Positions 10,540 through 18,437 are shown, counted from the first letter of the stretch. The stretch: DNA of 64,000 nt from an uncultured Clostridia bacterium (GCA_944330115.1 CALVIN010000002.1:124001-188000); one strand, 5' to 3'. The notes: a model not told the origin generated them from the letters alone. Numbers and translations are program-made.

Positions 10540-10623
10540 GGCACACAATTTAATTATCGTACATGAGATATGAAATCGGCATTTTTGTATCTCTTTTTCT
10601 CGTGTTCAGAAAAATTGTGTGCC
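10540..10623 (+). ncRNA. Candidate structured RNA or leader element, closed by a perfect 12-bp stem
   Basis: GGCACACAATTT (10540–10551) is the exact reverse complement of AAATTGTGTGCC (10612–10623). Inside it GAGATA (10565–10570) can pair with TATCTC (10588–10593), followed by five T. The first arm starts where the preceding promoter predicts initiation. I do not recognise a named riboswitch, 6S, SRP or T-box pattern. It may be an independent small RNA or the 5' end of the long leader of the surface-protein gene at 11006. Confidence 0.4.
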
Positions 10624-11005
10624 AACATCGGAGATACGAGTGCAGGCGTGTCTTCGATAATGTGAAGGCGCGCCTTTATTTTTGCGCAAACTACCCTGAA
10701 AATTTGTGCAATGCGTTACCCGGCAGAATAGTTGCGTTTGACCGCAAGGGGCGGAGGAGCGGCTTCGAAAAATAGTGTAAGGGGGCAAATGCCTGCCTGA
10801 AGAGGCATATTTTGCGCGCATAAATGCACTTTTGCGCGCCGTGCGGCGCTTGCGGTTTTAAAATTTGCGAGGCAGCCTGCCGCGCGGCATTTTTAAAAGA
10901 GCGATACCGTACTTTTACGCGGTATGCGCGACAATATCAAATCGGGCTTGCCGACCCCCTTACTCTCACTTTTAACTATAGTGTAAAGTTTGTTAAGGAG
11001 GTTTT
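10624..11005 (+). other. Long non-coding leader region before the surface-protein gene
   Basis: This stretch holds no convincing gene; a 70-codon open frame at 10563–10775 has no ribosome-binding site and cuts through the structured element. Several hairpins are possible: the GGCGCGCC palindrome at about 10667–10674, TGCC-GCGC-GGCA followed by T5 near 10879–10895, and ATACCG/CGGTAT near 10904–10924. AAGGAGG at 10995–11001 is the binding site for the next gene. The region is probably transcribed from 10540 as a leader, but no known regulatory RNA was recognised. Confidence 0.4.
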
Positions 11006-14000
11006 ATGAACAAAGAGAGGGAAACCACAGAGCAGGAAGAGAACGGCAAAAAGAAAAAGTCGGTACTTGCGCGTGTTTTGACGATAATAATTATAATTCT
11101 CCTCTTGCTCGCTCTCATCGTCTGCCTGATAATAATCTTCACCCACAGGCACACCATGACCTATTACCCCGCGACTGCGGCGACCTGCACGGCCGACGGC
11201 AACGAGGAGTATTGGTATTGCGCAGGGTGCGAAAGGTATTTTGCGGACGAGGAAGGCAATACAGAAATAGAGTATACCGATGCGGTCATTCCCGCTGCCG
11301 GTCACACATGGGTGGGCGCCTCGTGCGATTCTCCCAGGCATTGCAGCGTATGCGGCTTTTCCGACGGAGTGGCGCTCGGACATGATTTCGGCGAATATGT
11401 GAGCGATAATAACGCCACATGTACGGCCGACGGCACGCAGACGGCTACTTGTTCGCGCTGCGGCGAAACAGATACCAAAATACTTTCAGGCTCTGCCCTC
11501 GGGCACAGCTACGGCACCAATCTTGTCGTGAGCGCCGACTGCATACATAACGGCAGCATAACGCGCGTCTGCACGGTGTGCGGCAACAAAGACATTGTTT
11601 CTATCCCTGCGCTCGGCGTGCATGACTGGCAGTGGGACAAGGGCGTCGTAACGCCCGCAACGAGCACGAGCGAGGGCATGATAGAGTACCCCTGCGCCGA
11701 CTGCGACGAGGTACTTATAGTTATAATTCCCGTAACGGGCGAGCATAACTGGCAGTTCGATAAGGGCGAAGTAACAGCTCAGCCCACATGTACTGCCGAT
11801 GGCTCGATCGAATATCCCTGCGCCGACTGCGATGAGATATTGCAGCTCACGGTGCCCGCAAACGCCTCCGCGCACAGTTGGGATGCGGGAGAGGTGACCG
11901 AGCCAACCTGCACGGCCGAAGGCAAGGTAGTATTTACCTGCGAACATTGCGGCGACACATTGGAAGTGGCGTTAGACAGCCCCGGCCACAAGTGGATAGA
12001 GGCGACTTGCACGGCAGCAAAAACCTGCGCCGTGTGCGGCGCTACCGAGGGTGAGGCCCTCGGCCATGACTGGCAGGACGCAACCTGCACGGCTCCTAAG
12101 ACGTGTGCCGTGTGCGGCACGACCGAAGGCGAGGCCCTCGGCCACGACTATAAAGAAGAGGTGGAAGAGGCCGATTGCACAAAAGACGGCAGCGTAACGC
12201 TCACCTGCTCGCTTTGCGGCGACATACAGAGCGTAACCATTCCCGCAACGGGCGTGCATAATTGGGATATAGCAAAGATAACCGCGCCCACCTGCAATGC
12301 GGCGGGTAGCATAGAATTCACCTGCTCAATTTGTAATGCAACAAAAACCGAAATTATTCCCATGGATAGCGATGCGCACAGCTGGGATACGGCAAACGGC
12401 AAGATAATTGCGCCCACTTGCACGGCGGCGGGCAGCATAGAATACACCTGCACAATTTGCGGTCAAACAAAAACCGAAATTATCCCTATAGATAGTAATG
12501 CGCACAACTGGAATTGGAATAGCGGCACGGTGACTACGCCCGCAACTGCGACGGTCGTCGGCAAAATAATCTATTCTTGCTCGAATGAAGGTTGTAACCA
12601 AACGCTCACCCTCGATATCCCCGCAACGGGCGTGCATAATTGGGATCTTGAAAAAGCAGTGGTAACGCTGCCCACATGTTCGGCGGAAGGTAAAATAGAA
12701 TATGCTTGCAAGGACTGCGCAGAAACGCTTGAGGTTGCTATTCCCGTAAATGCCGCTGCGCACAGCTGGGATAGCGGCGTGCTGAACGAACCCACCTGCA
12801 CAACGGCGGGCAGCGTAGTATTCACCTGCAAAAATTGCAGCGAAACGCTTGAAGTAACAGTACCTGCAAATGTTGGCGCGCATAGCTGGGACGAGGGTGA
12901 AGTGACTCCGCCTACCTGCGAAGAAGCGGGCAGCGTGGTATTCTCTTGCACAAACGCAAATTGTGAAGAAACGCTTAAAGTAACCATTCCTGCAACGGGT
13001 GTGCATGATTGGGATATAGCAAACGGCAATGTAACTGCGCCCACCTGCACAACGGACGGGAAGGTGGTATTCTCTTGCAAAAATTGCGCCGAAACGCTTG
13101 AAGTAACTATCCCCGCTCACGGCCATGTATGGGTAGATGCAACTTGCACGGCTCCAAAAACCTGCGCCGTATGCGGGCAGACTGAGGGGACGGCTCTCGG
13201 CCATAAGTGGAGCGATTGGACGGCTTATTCCGATGTTCATATGCGCGAATGTGAAACCTGCGGCATTTCCGAGGTGGAGGAGCATAATTTCGGCGGTGCC
13301 GAATATGGCACTTGCTCTGTATGTAATTATGAAAAGGCGCAGCAGTCCACAGCCGGCACCGATATTACCATTACATATGATAATATCACACAGGTGTTCA
13401 ATGGCTCCATGGATATGACTTATAATATTTCCGGCATAAAATTCGGGCCGGGTACTTATTTAGATTGCGTATTTGAAATTAGCTATACGGCTGAAACTGA
13501 TATGACAATGTCTGTTTCCTTGCCTGAAGATTTTATTGATGCCTATGTTTCAATAGAGAATGAGGCAGGTGTTACGCTAAAATATAATCCTATACGATTA
13601 ACTCTGTATATCCATAACGGCGAAAGTTTTGTTGCTGTTCCGGAATTAAGTCGTCTTGGTTTAGATGAATTTTTAACAGCACTTGCGGAAAATGAAACTT
13701 TAAATAGGACTGTTTCTGCGGGTGAAACTGTTGACCTTACATTCAGGATTAGAACTATGTGGGCCGCTATTATTGAAGAACCCGATTATTTGCCGCTTAA
13801 AGACGAGGCCGGGAATATTTATGGGTTTGCGGATGAGGCGTCAAATGATCCAAATGTATGGTATTTATCGCATTTAGACACAGCTTTGGGAGAGTTGGCT
13901 GATTGTGTAGAAGATAATACGTCATTAGAGGATAAAAAGTTTAGTTGGAAAAATACTTATGATACTAATGACAATCTTTGGACAATTATATATGAAGAAG

Positions 14001-14056
14001 ATACATTCAGCGTAAATTTTGCATATAATATCAACATCAACATCACTCAAGGTTAA
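11006..14056 (+). CDS. Membrane-anchored extracellular protein with ~17 Cys-pair repeats
   Basis: Residues 1–20 are charged and hydrophilic, about 21–46 form one strongly hydrophobic helix (IIIIILLLLALIVCLIIIF), and the rest is probably extracellular. From about residue 50 to 770 there are roughly 17 related units of ~26–45 residues. One form reads ATCTAPKTCAVCGTTEGEAL then GHDW; the other reads PTCTAAGSIEYTC-x2-C followed by E(T)LEVTIPA and a HxW motif. Each normally has one lone Cys plus a CxxC pair. A few units lose the lone Cys (TPATSTSEG, TTPATATVVG). The final ~250 residues form an unrelated, Cys-poor, beta-rich domain with lower-GC codons. No LPxTG sorting signal is seen. Such repeats occur in large surface proteins of gut Clostridia; the function is unknown to me. 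Confidence 0.8.
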   Translation: MNKERETTEQEENGKKKKSVLARVLTIIIIILLLLALIVCLIIIFTHRHTMTYYPATAATCTADGNEEYWYCAGCERYFADEEGNTEIEYTDAVIPAAGHTWVGASCDSPRHCSVCGFSDGVALGHDFGEYVSDNNATCTADGTQTATCSRCGETDTKILSGSALGHSYGTNLVVSADCIHNGSITRVCTVCGNKDIVSIPALGVHDWQWDKGVVTPATSTSEGMIEYPCADCDEVLIVIIPVTGEHNWQFDKGEVTAQPTCTADGSIEYPCADCDEILQLTVPANASAHSWDAGEVTEPTCTAEGKVVFTCEHCGDTLEVALDSPGHKWIEATCTAAKTCAVCGATEGEALGHDWQDATCTAPKTCAVCGTTEGEALGHDYKEEVEEADCTKDGSVTLTCSLCGDIQSVTIPATGVHNWDIAKITAPTCNAAGSIEFTCSICNATKTEIIPMDSDAHSWDTANGKIIAPTCTAAGSIEYTCTICGQTKTEIIPIDSNAHNWNWNSGTVTTPATATVVGKIIYSCSNEGCNQTLTLDIPATGVHNWDLEKAVVTLPTCSAEGKIEYACKDCAETLEVAIPVNAAAHSWDSGVLNEPTCTTAGSVVFTCKNCSETLEVTVPANVGAHSWDEGEVTPPTCEEAGSVVFSCTNANCEETLKVTIPATGVHDWDIANGNVTAPTCTTDGKVVFSCKNCAETLEVTIPAHGHVWVDATCTAPKTCAVCGQTEGTALGHKWSDWTAYSDVHMRECETCGISEVEEHNFGGAEYGTCSVCNYEKAQQSTAGTDITITYDNITQVFNGSMDMTYNISGIKFGPGTYLDCVFEISYTAETDMTMSVSLPEDFIDAYVSIENEAGVTLKYNPIRLTLYIHNGESFVAVPELSRLGLDEFLTALAENETLNRTVSAGETVDLTFRIRTMWAAIIEEPDYLPLKDEAGNIYGFADEASNDPNVWYLSHLDTALGELADCVEDNTSLEDKKFSWKNTYDTNDNLWTIIYEEDTFSVNFAYNININITQG

Positions 14057-14073
14057 ATTGTAATACCTCACAA

Positions 14074-14113
14074 AACTATAAAAGCGGAGCCGAAAGGCTC
14101 CGCTTTTATAGTT
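14074..14113. terminator. Strong hairpin terminator, usable from both strands
   Basis: An 18-bp perfect stem from AACTATAAAAGCGGAGCC (14074–14091) with its complement (14096–14113), closed by a GAAA tetraloop. A/T tracts inside the stem supply U runs in both directions. It ends the surface-protein transcript. Confidence 0.85.
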
Positions 14114-14161
14114 AATGCAAAACAAAAAGTGTATATAAGAGGGCAATACCGCCCCAAACTT

Positions 14162-14196
14162 GTACCGCGGCGGCAGCTTTGCTGCCGCCGCGGTAC
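14162..14196. repeat. Perfect 16-bp GC-rich inverted repeat
   Basis: GTACCGCGGCGGCAGC (14162–14177) pairs with its exact complement (14181–14196) across a TTT loop. No T run flanks it on the plus strand. It lies between convergent genes and may help terminate the minus-strand flavodoxin transcript or be an intergenic palindromic element. Confidence 0.7.
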
Positions 14197-14220
14197 GGCA
14201 AAAACCTGCTAAAAGCATAC

Positions 14221-14245
14221 CCCGCGCGGCCGCAGGCCGCGCGGG
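14221..14245. repeat. Second perfect GC-rich inverted repeat
   Basis: CCCGCGCGGCC (14221–14231), a 3-base loop and its exact complement (14235–14245). On the minus strand it comes just after the flavodoxin stop and is followed by GTATGCTTTT, so a terminator role on that strand is plausible. Confidence 0.65.
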
Positions 14246-14272
14246 ATATAAATTTAAAAAACTAAGATATTT

Positions 14273-14746
14273 TTATTTGCTCTGCTTTTCGCGTTCAACG
14301 CTCTTTACAACGTCCTCAATAAAGCTCTGTGCTGCGTCGAAGTCGTCGGTGTTGGGCCTGCCCTTGTTTACGCCGCCCACCAGCGCGAATATAAAGAACT
14401 TACACAGCCCCTTGCACCCGAACGAGCCCAGCACTTTGCTGCCCTTGCTTTCAAGCAGTTTTATAAGCTTTGCGTTATACTTTCTGCTCTTGCCCGTGGC
14501 GCTCGTGCTGAACACAAACGAGTATTTGGGCACTTCTTTAAGCTTTTTTACATATTCCAAAAGCTTATTGTCGTGGCTGCCCGCGTTTATGCCGCCGCCG
14601 AAACCGACCGCGTCGTATTGCAGCAGGTTATATTTATCGGCGTCCTCAAACGGGGCGATGGTAAGGGGAGCTACTTCGGCCATGGCCTCGGCTATCTGCA
14701 TTGTGTTGCCCATGTGGGTGGAGTGGACTATGGCGAGGAGTTTCAT
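14273..14746 (-). CDS. Flavodoxin-family protein
   Basis: A 157-residue Rossmann-like protein. MKLLAIVHSTHMGNTMQIAE at the N-terminus resembles the flavodoxin FMN-phosphate loop (S/T-x-T-x-G-N-T), with His–Met in place of the more usual residues. YDAVGFGGGINAGSHD fits the first isoalloxazine-binding loop, and VFSTSATGKSRKYN and GSFGCKGL fit the second half of the fold. It is probably a cytoplasmic electron carrier or flavodoxin-type reductase; the partner is unknown. It lies 15 bp downstream of the PadR-type regulator gene on the same strand and may share its transcript. Confidence 0.8.
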   Translation of the reverse strand: MKLLAIVHSTHMGNTMQIAEAMAEVAPLTIAPFEDADKYNLLQYDAVGFGGGINAGSHDNKLLEYVKKLKEVPKYSFVFSTSATGKSRKYNAKLIKLLESKGSKVLGSFGCKGLCKFFIFALVGGVNKGRPNTDDFDAAQSFIEDVVKSVEREKQSK

Positions 14747-14761
14747 CTTATCTCCGAACTT

Positions 14762-16702
14762 TTAGTTTTTGGTGAAGAGGTAGAAGCTGAGCGTGAATAT
14801 GGGGATATTCAGCGCTATTATGCAGGGTATCACTATGTTTGCCATTATTTCGTTGGCGGCCGTCCAGTTGGTCTGAATTATCACGCCGAACAGAATAATT
14901 ATCACTATAAGTATTACGGTTATCACGCACGCCGTAATTATGTATTTCAGCGTAGCTGGTTTGCGCATATGCGTTCCGTAGCGGGTGGCAAACAGTATGC
15001 CGCATACAAGCACGGTCGCGAGCCCGAGCGCGAGTATTACGATGGGATAGGCTATTCCCACGCCCAGCTGCGTGCGCAGCGCCAGGGTGATAACAAATTC
15101 GACTATCATTATAACGCCGACTATCAGCGAGCACTTGAAAAGCGTGGCGCCCTTGTTATAGGTCTTTTGCTTAACGCTGCCCGCCGCAAAGGCATCTTCA
15201 GAGGTGCTTATCTTTATGCCGTCCGAGGCCGCCTTTTTGGCCACTTCCGCATAGCCGCTGTATCTCGCCGTATGTGCTGTCCCCATGTCGGGCTCGGGCG
15301 TCTGCCTTAAAGGCTCCTGAGGCTGGGGTTGCGGCTGCGGTTGAGGCTCCGGCTGAGGTTGCGGCTGTGCCTGCTGCTGATGAGGCATCTGCATGTGCTC
15401 GGTATTGTTGAGCGTGTTGTTATACAGCTTGTCTACAAGGTTTTTATAATCTCTCTCGTTCTCCGAGCGGGTGTTATATATGAGATCCTCGGCGGGGGGA
15501 GTGGAAACATATCCGCTTTCGCGGGCATAGCCGTCGTCGCCGTATCCGCCGTGCGAGTAGCTCTCGCTGCCGTAAGTATCGCCGTATGTGTCGCCGCCGG
15601 AATAGCTGTCGTCGTACGGCTGATCCTTGTCGTCGCCAATCAGCTTTAAATAGTTCTCGTGCAGCTGCCTGCGCGTCTCTTCGTCGACCTCAGGAGGCTT
15701 CTTTGTGTCGTCCTCCTTGTGTTGCGAAATCTGCGACTTGTAGCGCGCCTTTTCGGCTTCGAGCTGCTCCTCGGTGAAGGGGGCGTTGTCGGGATAGCTA
15801 CTCGTCGTGCTCTCCGCTCTCGCCTCCTCGGCCTGCGGCTCGGGTTCGGCAACAACTTCCGGTTGAGGCTCGGGCTGAGGTTCAGGCTGAGGCTCGGGTT
15901 GAGGCACAGGTTCGGGTTCCGGCTGAGGGGCTGGTTCGGGTTCGGGCTGTATCACCACGGTTTCGGAAGCAGCCGCGTCCTCGTGCGAGGCGCTCTCGCT
16001 CATATCTGCGCCGTTGTCGGCGGGCGCCGCGCTCTCGGCGGGGCGTATGCCGCTTTCAAACACCTGCTCCGAGTAGGAGAGGGGCTTTTCCGTTTCGGAG
16101 GAATACACCACAGCGGGCTGCGGTTCTTCCTCGGGCTTGGTGGGATCGTCGATATATACGGTCTGCTCGTCCTCGGCAACGTATGTGCGCGCCTCAACGT
16201 CTGGCGACTCTTCGTCTTCCCATTCGCCCTCGCTCTCGCTGTGCACGACGGGCACGCGCGAGGTGGCCTGTTTCAAGATCTTGAAGTCAACGGGATTGGG
16301 AGCAGGCTGGTCGAAGTCGAAGTTTTTGTCGGAGATAAGGTTGTCGATGACCGTTCTCGAATATTCCCATTCGGCCTGGTTCTGCTCGGTTATCTCGCGG
16401 CCGCTCTCGGTAAGGCGGAAATATTTTCTCCTGCCGCCCGCAGAAATTTCGTCGTTCTTCCAATACGCCTGGATATAGCCCTGATTTTCCAGCCTCTTCA
16501 AAGCGCTGTAAAGGGTGGGCTGCTTGAGCGTATATTGCCCGTGGCTCTTTTCGTTGATCTCGTTTATGATCTCATATCCGTACTTGTCCCTGTCGTAGAG
16601 GGAGCGCAGGATAATGGTGTTTATGTGTCCGCGTATAAGGTCGGCGCTTATGGAAGATTTTCCCTCGGCGCCGCCTTCAAATTCTTCGGTATTTTTGTCC
16701 AT
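14762..16702 (-). CDS. Membrane-tethered PadR-family regulator with long PEPQ linker
   Basis: Residues ~22–115 form a PadR-type winged helix (LIRGHINTIILRSLYDRDKY … LKQPTLYSALKRLENQGYI … GGRRKYFRLTESGRE). A ~370-residue acidic, Pro/Gln/Glu-rich low-complexity linker follows, including runs of PEPQ repeats. The C-terminal ~140 residues contain four hydrophobic helices (LIVGVIMIVEFVITLAL; IVILALGLATVLVCGILF; YIITACVITVILIVIIIL; IVIPCIIALNIPIFTLSFYL). The DNA-binding head would thus be held at the membrane on a flexible tether. PadR proteins are usually ~110–180 residue soluble dimers, so this 646-residue form is unusual. Its promoter faces that of the thioesterase gene across a palindrome that could be its operator. 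The signal it senses is unknown. Confidence 0.85.
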   Translation of the reverse strand: MDKNTEEFEGGAEGKSSISADLIRGHINTIILRSLYDRDKYGYEIINEINEKSHGQYTLKQPTLYSALKRLENQGYIQAYWKNDEISAGGRRKYFRLTESGREITEQNQAEWEYSRTVIDNLISDKNFDFDQPAPNPVDFKILKQATSRVPVVHSESEGEWEDEESPDVEARTYVAEDEQTVYIDDPTKPEEEPQPAVVYSSETEKPLSYSEQVFESGIRPAESAAPADNGADMSESASHEDAAASETVVIQPEPEPAPQPEPEPVPQPEPQPEPQPEPQPEVVAEPEPQAEEARAESTTSSYPDNAPFTEEQLEAEKARYKSQISQHKEDDTKKPPEVDEETRRQLHENYLKLIGDDKDQPYDDSYSGGDTYGDTYGSESYSHGGYGDDGYARESGYVSTPPAEDLIYNTRSENERDYKNLVDKLYNNTLNNTEHMQMPHQQQAQPQPQPEPQPQPQPQPQEPLRQTPEPDMGTAHTARYSGYAEVAKKAASDGIKISTSEDAFAAGSVKQKTYNKGATLFKCSLIVGVIMIVEFVITLALRTQLGVGIAYPIVILALGLATVLVCGILFATRYGTHMRKPATLKYIITACVITVILIVIIILFGVIIQTNWTAANEIMANIVIPCIIALNIPIFTLSFYLFTKN

Positions 16703-16728
16703 GATACTTTCTCCCGTAAGATATACAA

Positions 16729-16758
16729 ATTATAACATAATTTGAGCGGATATGTCAA
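16729..16758 (-). promoter_or_regulatory. Promoter of the PadR-type regulator gene
   Basis: Read on the minus strand: TTGACA, an 18-base spacer and TGTTATAAT (consensus −10 with extended TGN). The −35 edge at 16758 lies 24 bp from the ACTATGT palindrome. Confidence 0.8.
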
Positions 16759-16771
16759 TAGTTTAGCGGCA

Positions 16772-16799
16772 TTTATATAGTACTATGTCATACATAGTT
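16772..16799 (+). repeat. Dispersed AGTACTATG element, copy 1 (intergenic)
   Basis: The core AGTACTATG lies at 16779–16787. The left arm TTTATAT matches the TTTGCRN consensus partly, and the right arm is TCATACATAGTT. It overlaps the palindrome at 16782–16798. A minus-strand partial copy, ACTATGTGTGACGTAAT, lies at 16802–16818. Confidence 0.7.
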
Positions 16800-16818
16800 G
16801 TATTACGTCACACATAGT
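16782..16818. promoter_or_regulatory. Palindromic operator candidate between divergent promoters
   Basis: ACTATGT-CAT-ACATAGT (16782–16798) is a perfect 7-bp inverted repeat with a 3-bp spacer; a third half-site ACATAGT lies at 16812–16818. It sits between the outward-facing promoters of the PadR-type gene and the thioesterase gene. The half-sites contain ATGT/ACAT, the half-site reported for PadR-family operators, though there the spacing is usually 8. Autoregulation is an inference. Confidence 0.5.
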
Positions 16819-16840
16819 TTTAATATTTAAGCTCATTCGT

Positions 16841-16869
16841 TTTACTTTTTTCCTTTAAAGTGTTATAAT
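16841..16869 (+). promoter_or_regulatory. Promoter of the acyl-ACP thioesterase gene
   Basis: TTTACT, a 17-base spacer and TGTTATAAT (consensus −10 with extended TGN). It is 32 bp before the ATG at 16902. Confidence 0.75.
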
Positions 16870-16901
16870 AATACCGTTTAAACGGGCTTGGGGGTGCCGA
16901 T

Positions 16902-17633
16902 ATGTATAAGAACATCAGAAATTACGAGATACGCTATACCGACGTCGACTTTAAAGACGAGCTCAAACTTTCTTCGCTCCTATCCATATTGGAGGAGTCG
17001 GCGTGCCTTTCTGCCGACGAACTCGGCTTCGGCTATGCCGACATAACTCCGCGCGGCATAGGCTTTATACTTGCAAACTGGTATATCGAGCTCTATCGGC
17101 CAATCACGTTAAACGATATTCTCACCGTTCACACCTGGCCGATGAAGCCCAAAAATACTATATTTTTCAGGGAGTTCGAGGTGTATTGCAACGGCATAAA
17201 GGTGTGCGCCGCAACTACCCGCTGGTGCATGATAGACTTAAAAACTTTTGCCGTGCTCCCCACGAGCGTGTTCTTCGAGGGCGACACCCGCGAATATAAC
17301 GACTTCCGCGCCATCGACTTCAACTCCTGGCGCATAGCTCCCGTAAAGGAGGGCGAAAAGAAGTATGAAAAGGTTGTGTCGTCCTCCGACTACGACCACT
17401 ATTACCACGTAAACAACACCAAGTATGCCGACTTCTGCCTCGACGCGTTCAGCGTGGACGAGCTCTCCGGCAAGAGCCTGGGCACGGTGCAGATAACTTA
17501 TGTAAAACAGTGCAAATACGGCGAAAAGCTCGAGTTCTACCGCTCCGACGACGGCGACGTTTCGACTGTCGAAGGGCGCGTCAACGGCGAGCCCCGCGTG
17601 CGCTTGAAAGTTGAGTTTATTACAGAAGAATGA
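16902..17633 (+). CDS. Acyl-ACP thioesterase
   Basis: A 243-residue double hot-dog protein of the FatA/bacterial acyl-ACP thioesterase family, releasing free fatty acids from acyl carrier protein. The N-terminal hot-dog has YEIRYTDVDFKDELKLSSLL and GFILANWYIELYRPI; the linker has ATTRWCMIDLKTFAVLPTS; the second hot-dog has DYDHYYHVNNTKYADFCLDA, carrying the conserved Asn–His/Tyr region of the active site. The gene has its own promoter and terminator and is divergent from the membrane-bound PadR regulator, so a link between membrane lipid state and its expression is plausible but unproven. Confidence 0.88.
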   Translation: MYKNIRNYEIRYTDVDFKDELKLSSLLSILEESACLSADELGFGYADITPRGIGFILANWYIELYRPITLNDILTVHTWPMKPKNTIFFREFEVYCNGIKVCAATTRWCMIDLKTFAVLPTSVFFEGDTREYNDFRAIDFNSWRIAPVKEGEKKYEKVVSSSDYDHYYHVNNTKYADFCLDAFSVDELSGKSLGTVQITYVKQCKYGEKLEFYRSDDGDVSTVEGRVNGEPRVRLKVEFITEE

Positions 17634-17636
17634 TAG

Positions 17637-17672
17637 TTTGCCCGCGCGGCCTTGCCGCGGCGGGCAAATTTT
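17637..17672 (+). terminator. Rho-independent terminator after thioesterase gene
   Basis: The outer stem TTTGCCCGC/GCGGGCAAA and inner stem GCGGC/GCCGC have one bulged G and are followed by TTTTT. The stem begins four bases after the stop codon. Confidence 0.8.
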
Positions 17673-17689
17673 TAAAACAAATATATATT

Positions 17690-18331
17690 ATGGTAAAGTA
17701 CGAATACACGCTTATAAAGAGCAGCCGCAAAACCATATCGATAAAAGTCACCGAAGAGAACAAGATAATCGTGCGCGCGCCCCTTTCGGCCACGCGCGGA
17801 GAGGTGGAGCGCCTGCTCACCCAAAAGCGCGGCTGGCTTGAAAGGGCGATGGCGTTCAACAACTCTAACAGCCTTGCTCAGCGCTCGGTCAAGGACTACC
17901 GCGAGGCGTACGTCGGCGGCAGGCTCTTTCCCGTATTCAAGAGCACGCGCAACTACGTCGACGGCGACGGCGTGCACGTAACGGGGCTGCGCGGCTTTAA
18001 GGCGGCCTATGTAAATTGCCTCGGCGGGCAGTTTTTGAGCGAGTTTAAAAAGGTGCAGGCGGCCTGCGGCCTTGAATGTAAGTCGGTTAGCTTCCGCTCA
18101 TACAGGAGCATGTGGGGCTGCTGCGACGGCGCCTGCATCATAACTTTCAACTTCAAGCTGCTCATGCTCCCGCCCGAGCTGCAAAAATACGTCATGGTGC
18201 ACGAGCTGTGCCATACGGTATTTCACGATCACTCCCAAAATTTCTGGGCGCTCGTTTCGCGCTTTGTGCCAAGCTGGAAGAGCGCCCGCCGCGAGCTCAA
18301 GAGCTATGCCTTCCTCGTAAAATTGTATTAA
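17690..18331 (+). CDS. YgjP-type (M48-like, DUF45) zinc metalloprotease
   Basis: A 213-residue protein with the DUF45/YgjP pattern. Its N-terminal domain (KYEYTLIKSSRKTISIKV … VRAPLSATRGEVERLLTQKR) precedes the metal site VHELCHTVFHDHSQNFW, where HELCH supplies two zinc His and the catalytic Glu, and HS-x2-FW the downstream ligand region. FRSYRSMWGCC replaces the family's S-x2-SRWGSCS block with some changes. The ATG at 17690 is preferred because an upstream in-frame ATG at 17630 would put the terminator hairpin inside the gene. The substrate is unknown. Confidence 0.85.
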   Translation: MVKYEYTLIKSSRKTISIKVTEENKIIVRAPLSATRGEVERLLTQKRGWLERAMAFNNSNSLAQRSVKDYREAYVGGRLFPVFKSTRNYVDGDGVHVTGLRGFKAAYVNCLGGQFLSEFKKVQAACGLECKSVSFRSYRSMWGCCDGACIITFNFKLLMLPPELQKYVMVHELCHTVFHDHSQNFWALVSRFVPSWKSARRELKSYAFLVKLY

Positions 18332-18341
18332 CTTATAATAA

Positions 18342-18359
18342 TCTGCATATTTATGCAAA
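18342..18359 (+). promoter_or_regulatory. ARG box 1 (ArgR/AhrC operator)
   Basis: TCTGCATATTTATGCAAA matches the ARG-box consensus TNTGNATWWWWATNCANA at every defined position. It lies upstream of the argG promoter in an AT-rich gap. Confidence 0.8.
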
Positions 18360-18381
18360 AATACAGTATATATTAGTTAAT

Positions 18382-18399
18382 TATGTATATTTATGCAAA
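18382..18399 (+). promoter_or_regulatory. ARG box 2 (ArgR/AhrC operator)
   Basis: TATGTATATTTATGCAAA also matches the consensus perfectly. It is exactly 40 bp (about four helical turns) from box 1, so two ArgR hexamer contacts on the same face are plausible. Confidence 0.8.
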
Positions 18400-18437
18400 A
18401 ATTCATTAAATTATATTTAAATATGCACTGTAATCGC

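Noticed and set aside
10563..10775. A 70-codon open frame in the leader before the surface-protein gene.
   Set aside because: No ribosome-binding site; starts inside the closed-stem element; no recognisable features.
10540..11005. Known riboswitch or 6S/SRP/T-box RNA in the leader.
   Set aside because: None of the conserved boxes I know for these classes was found; kept only as a candidate structured RNA.
15659..16735. A 358-residue frame rich in Arg/Leu repeats antisense to the PadR-type gene.
   Set aside because: It is the reverse reading of the PEPQ-repeat DNA and runs across the PadR promoter.
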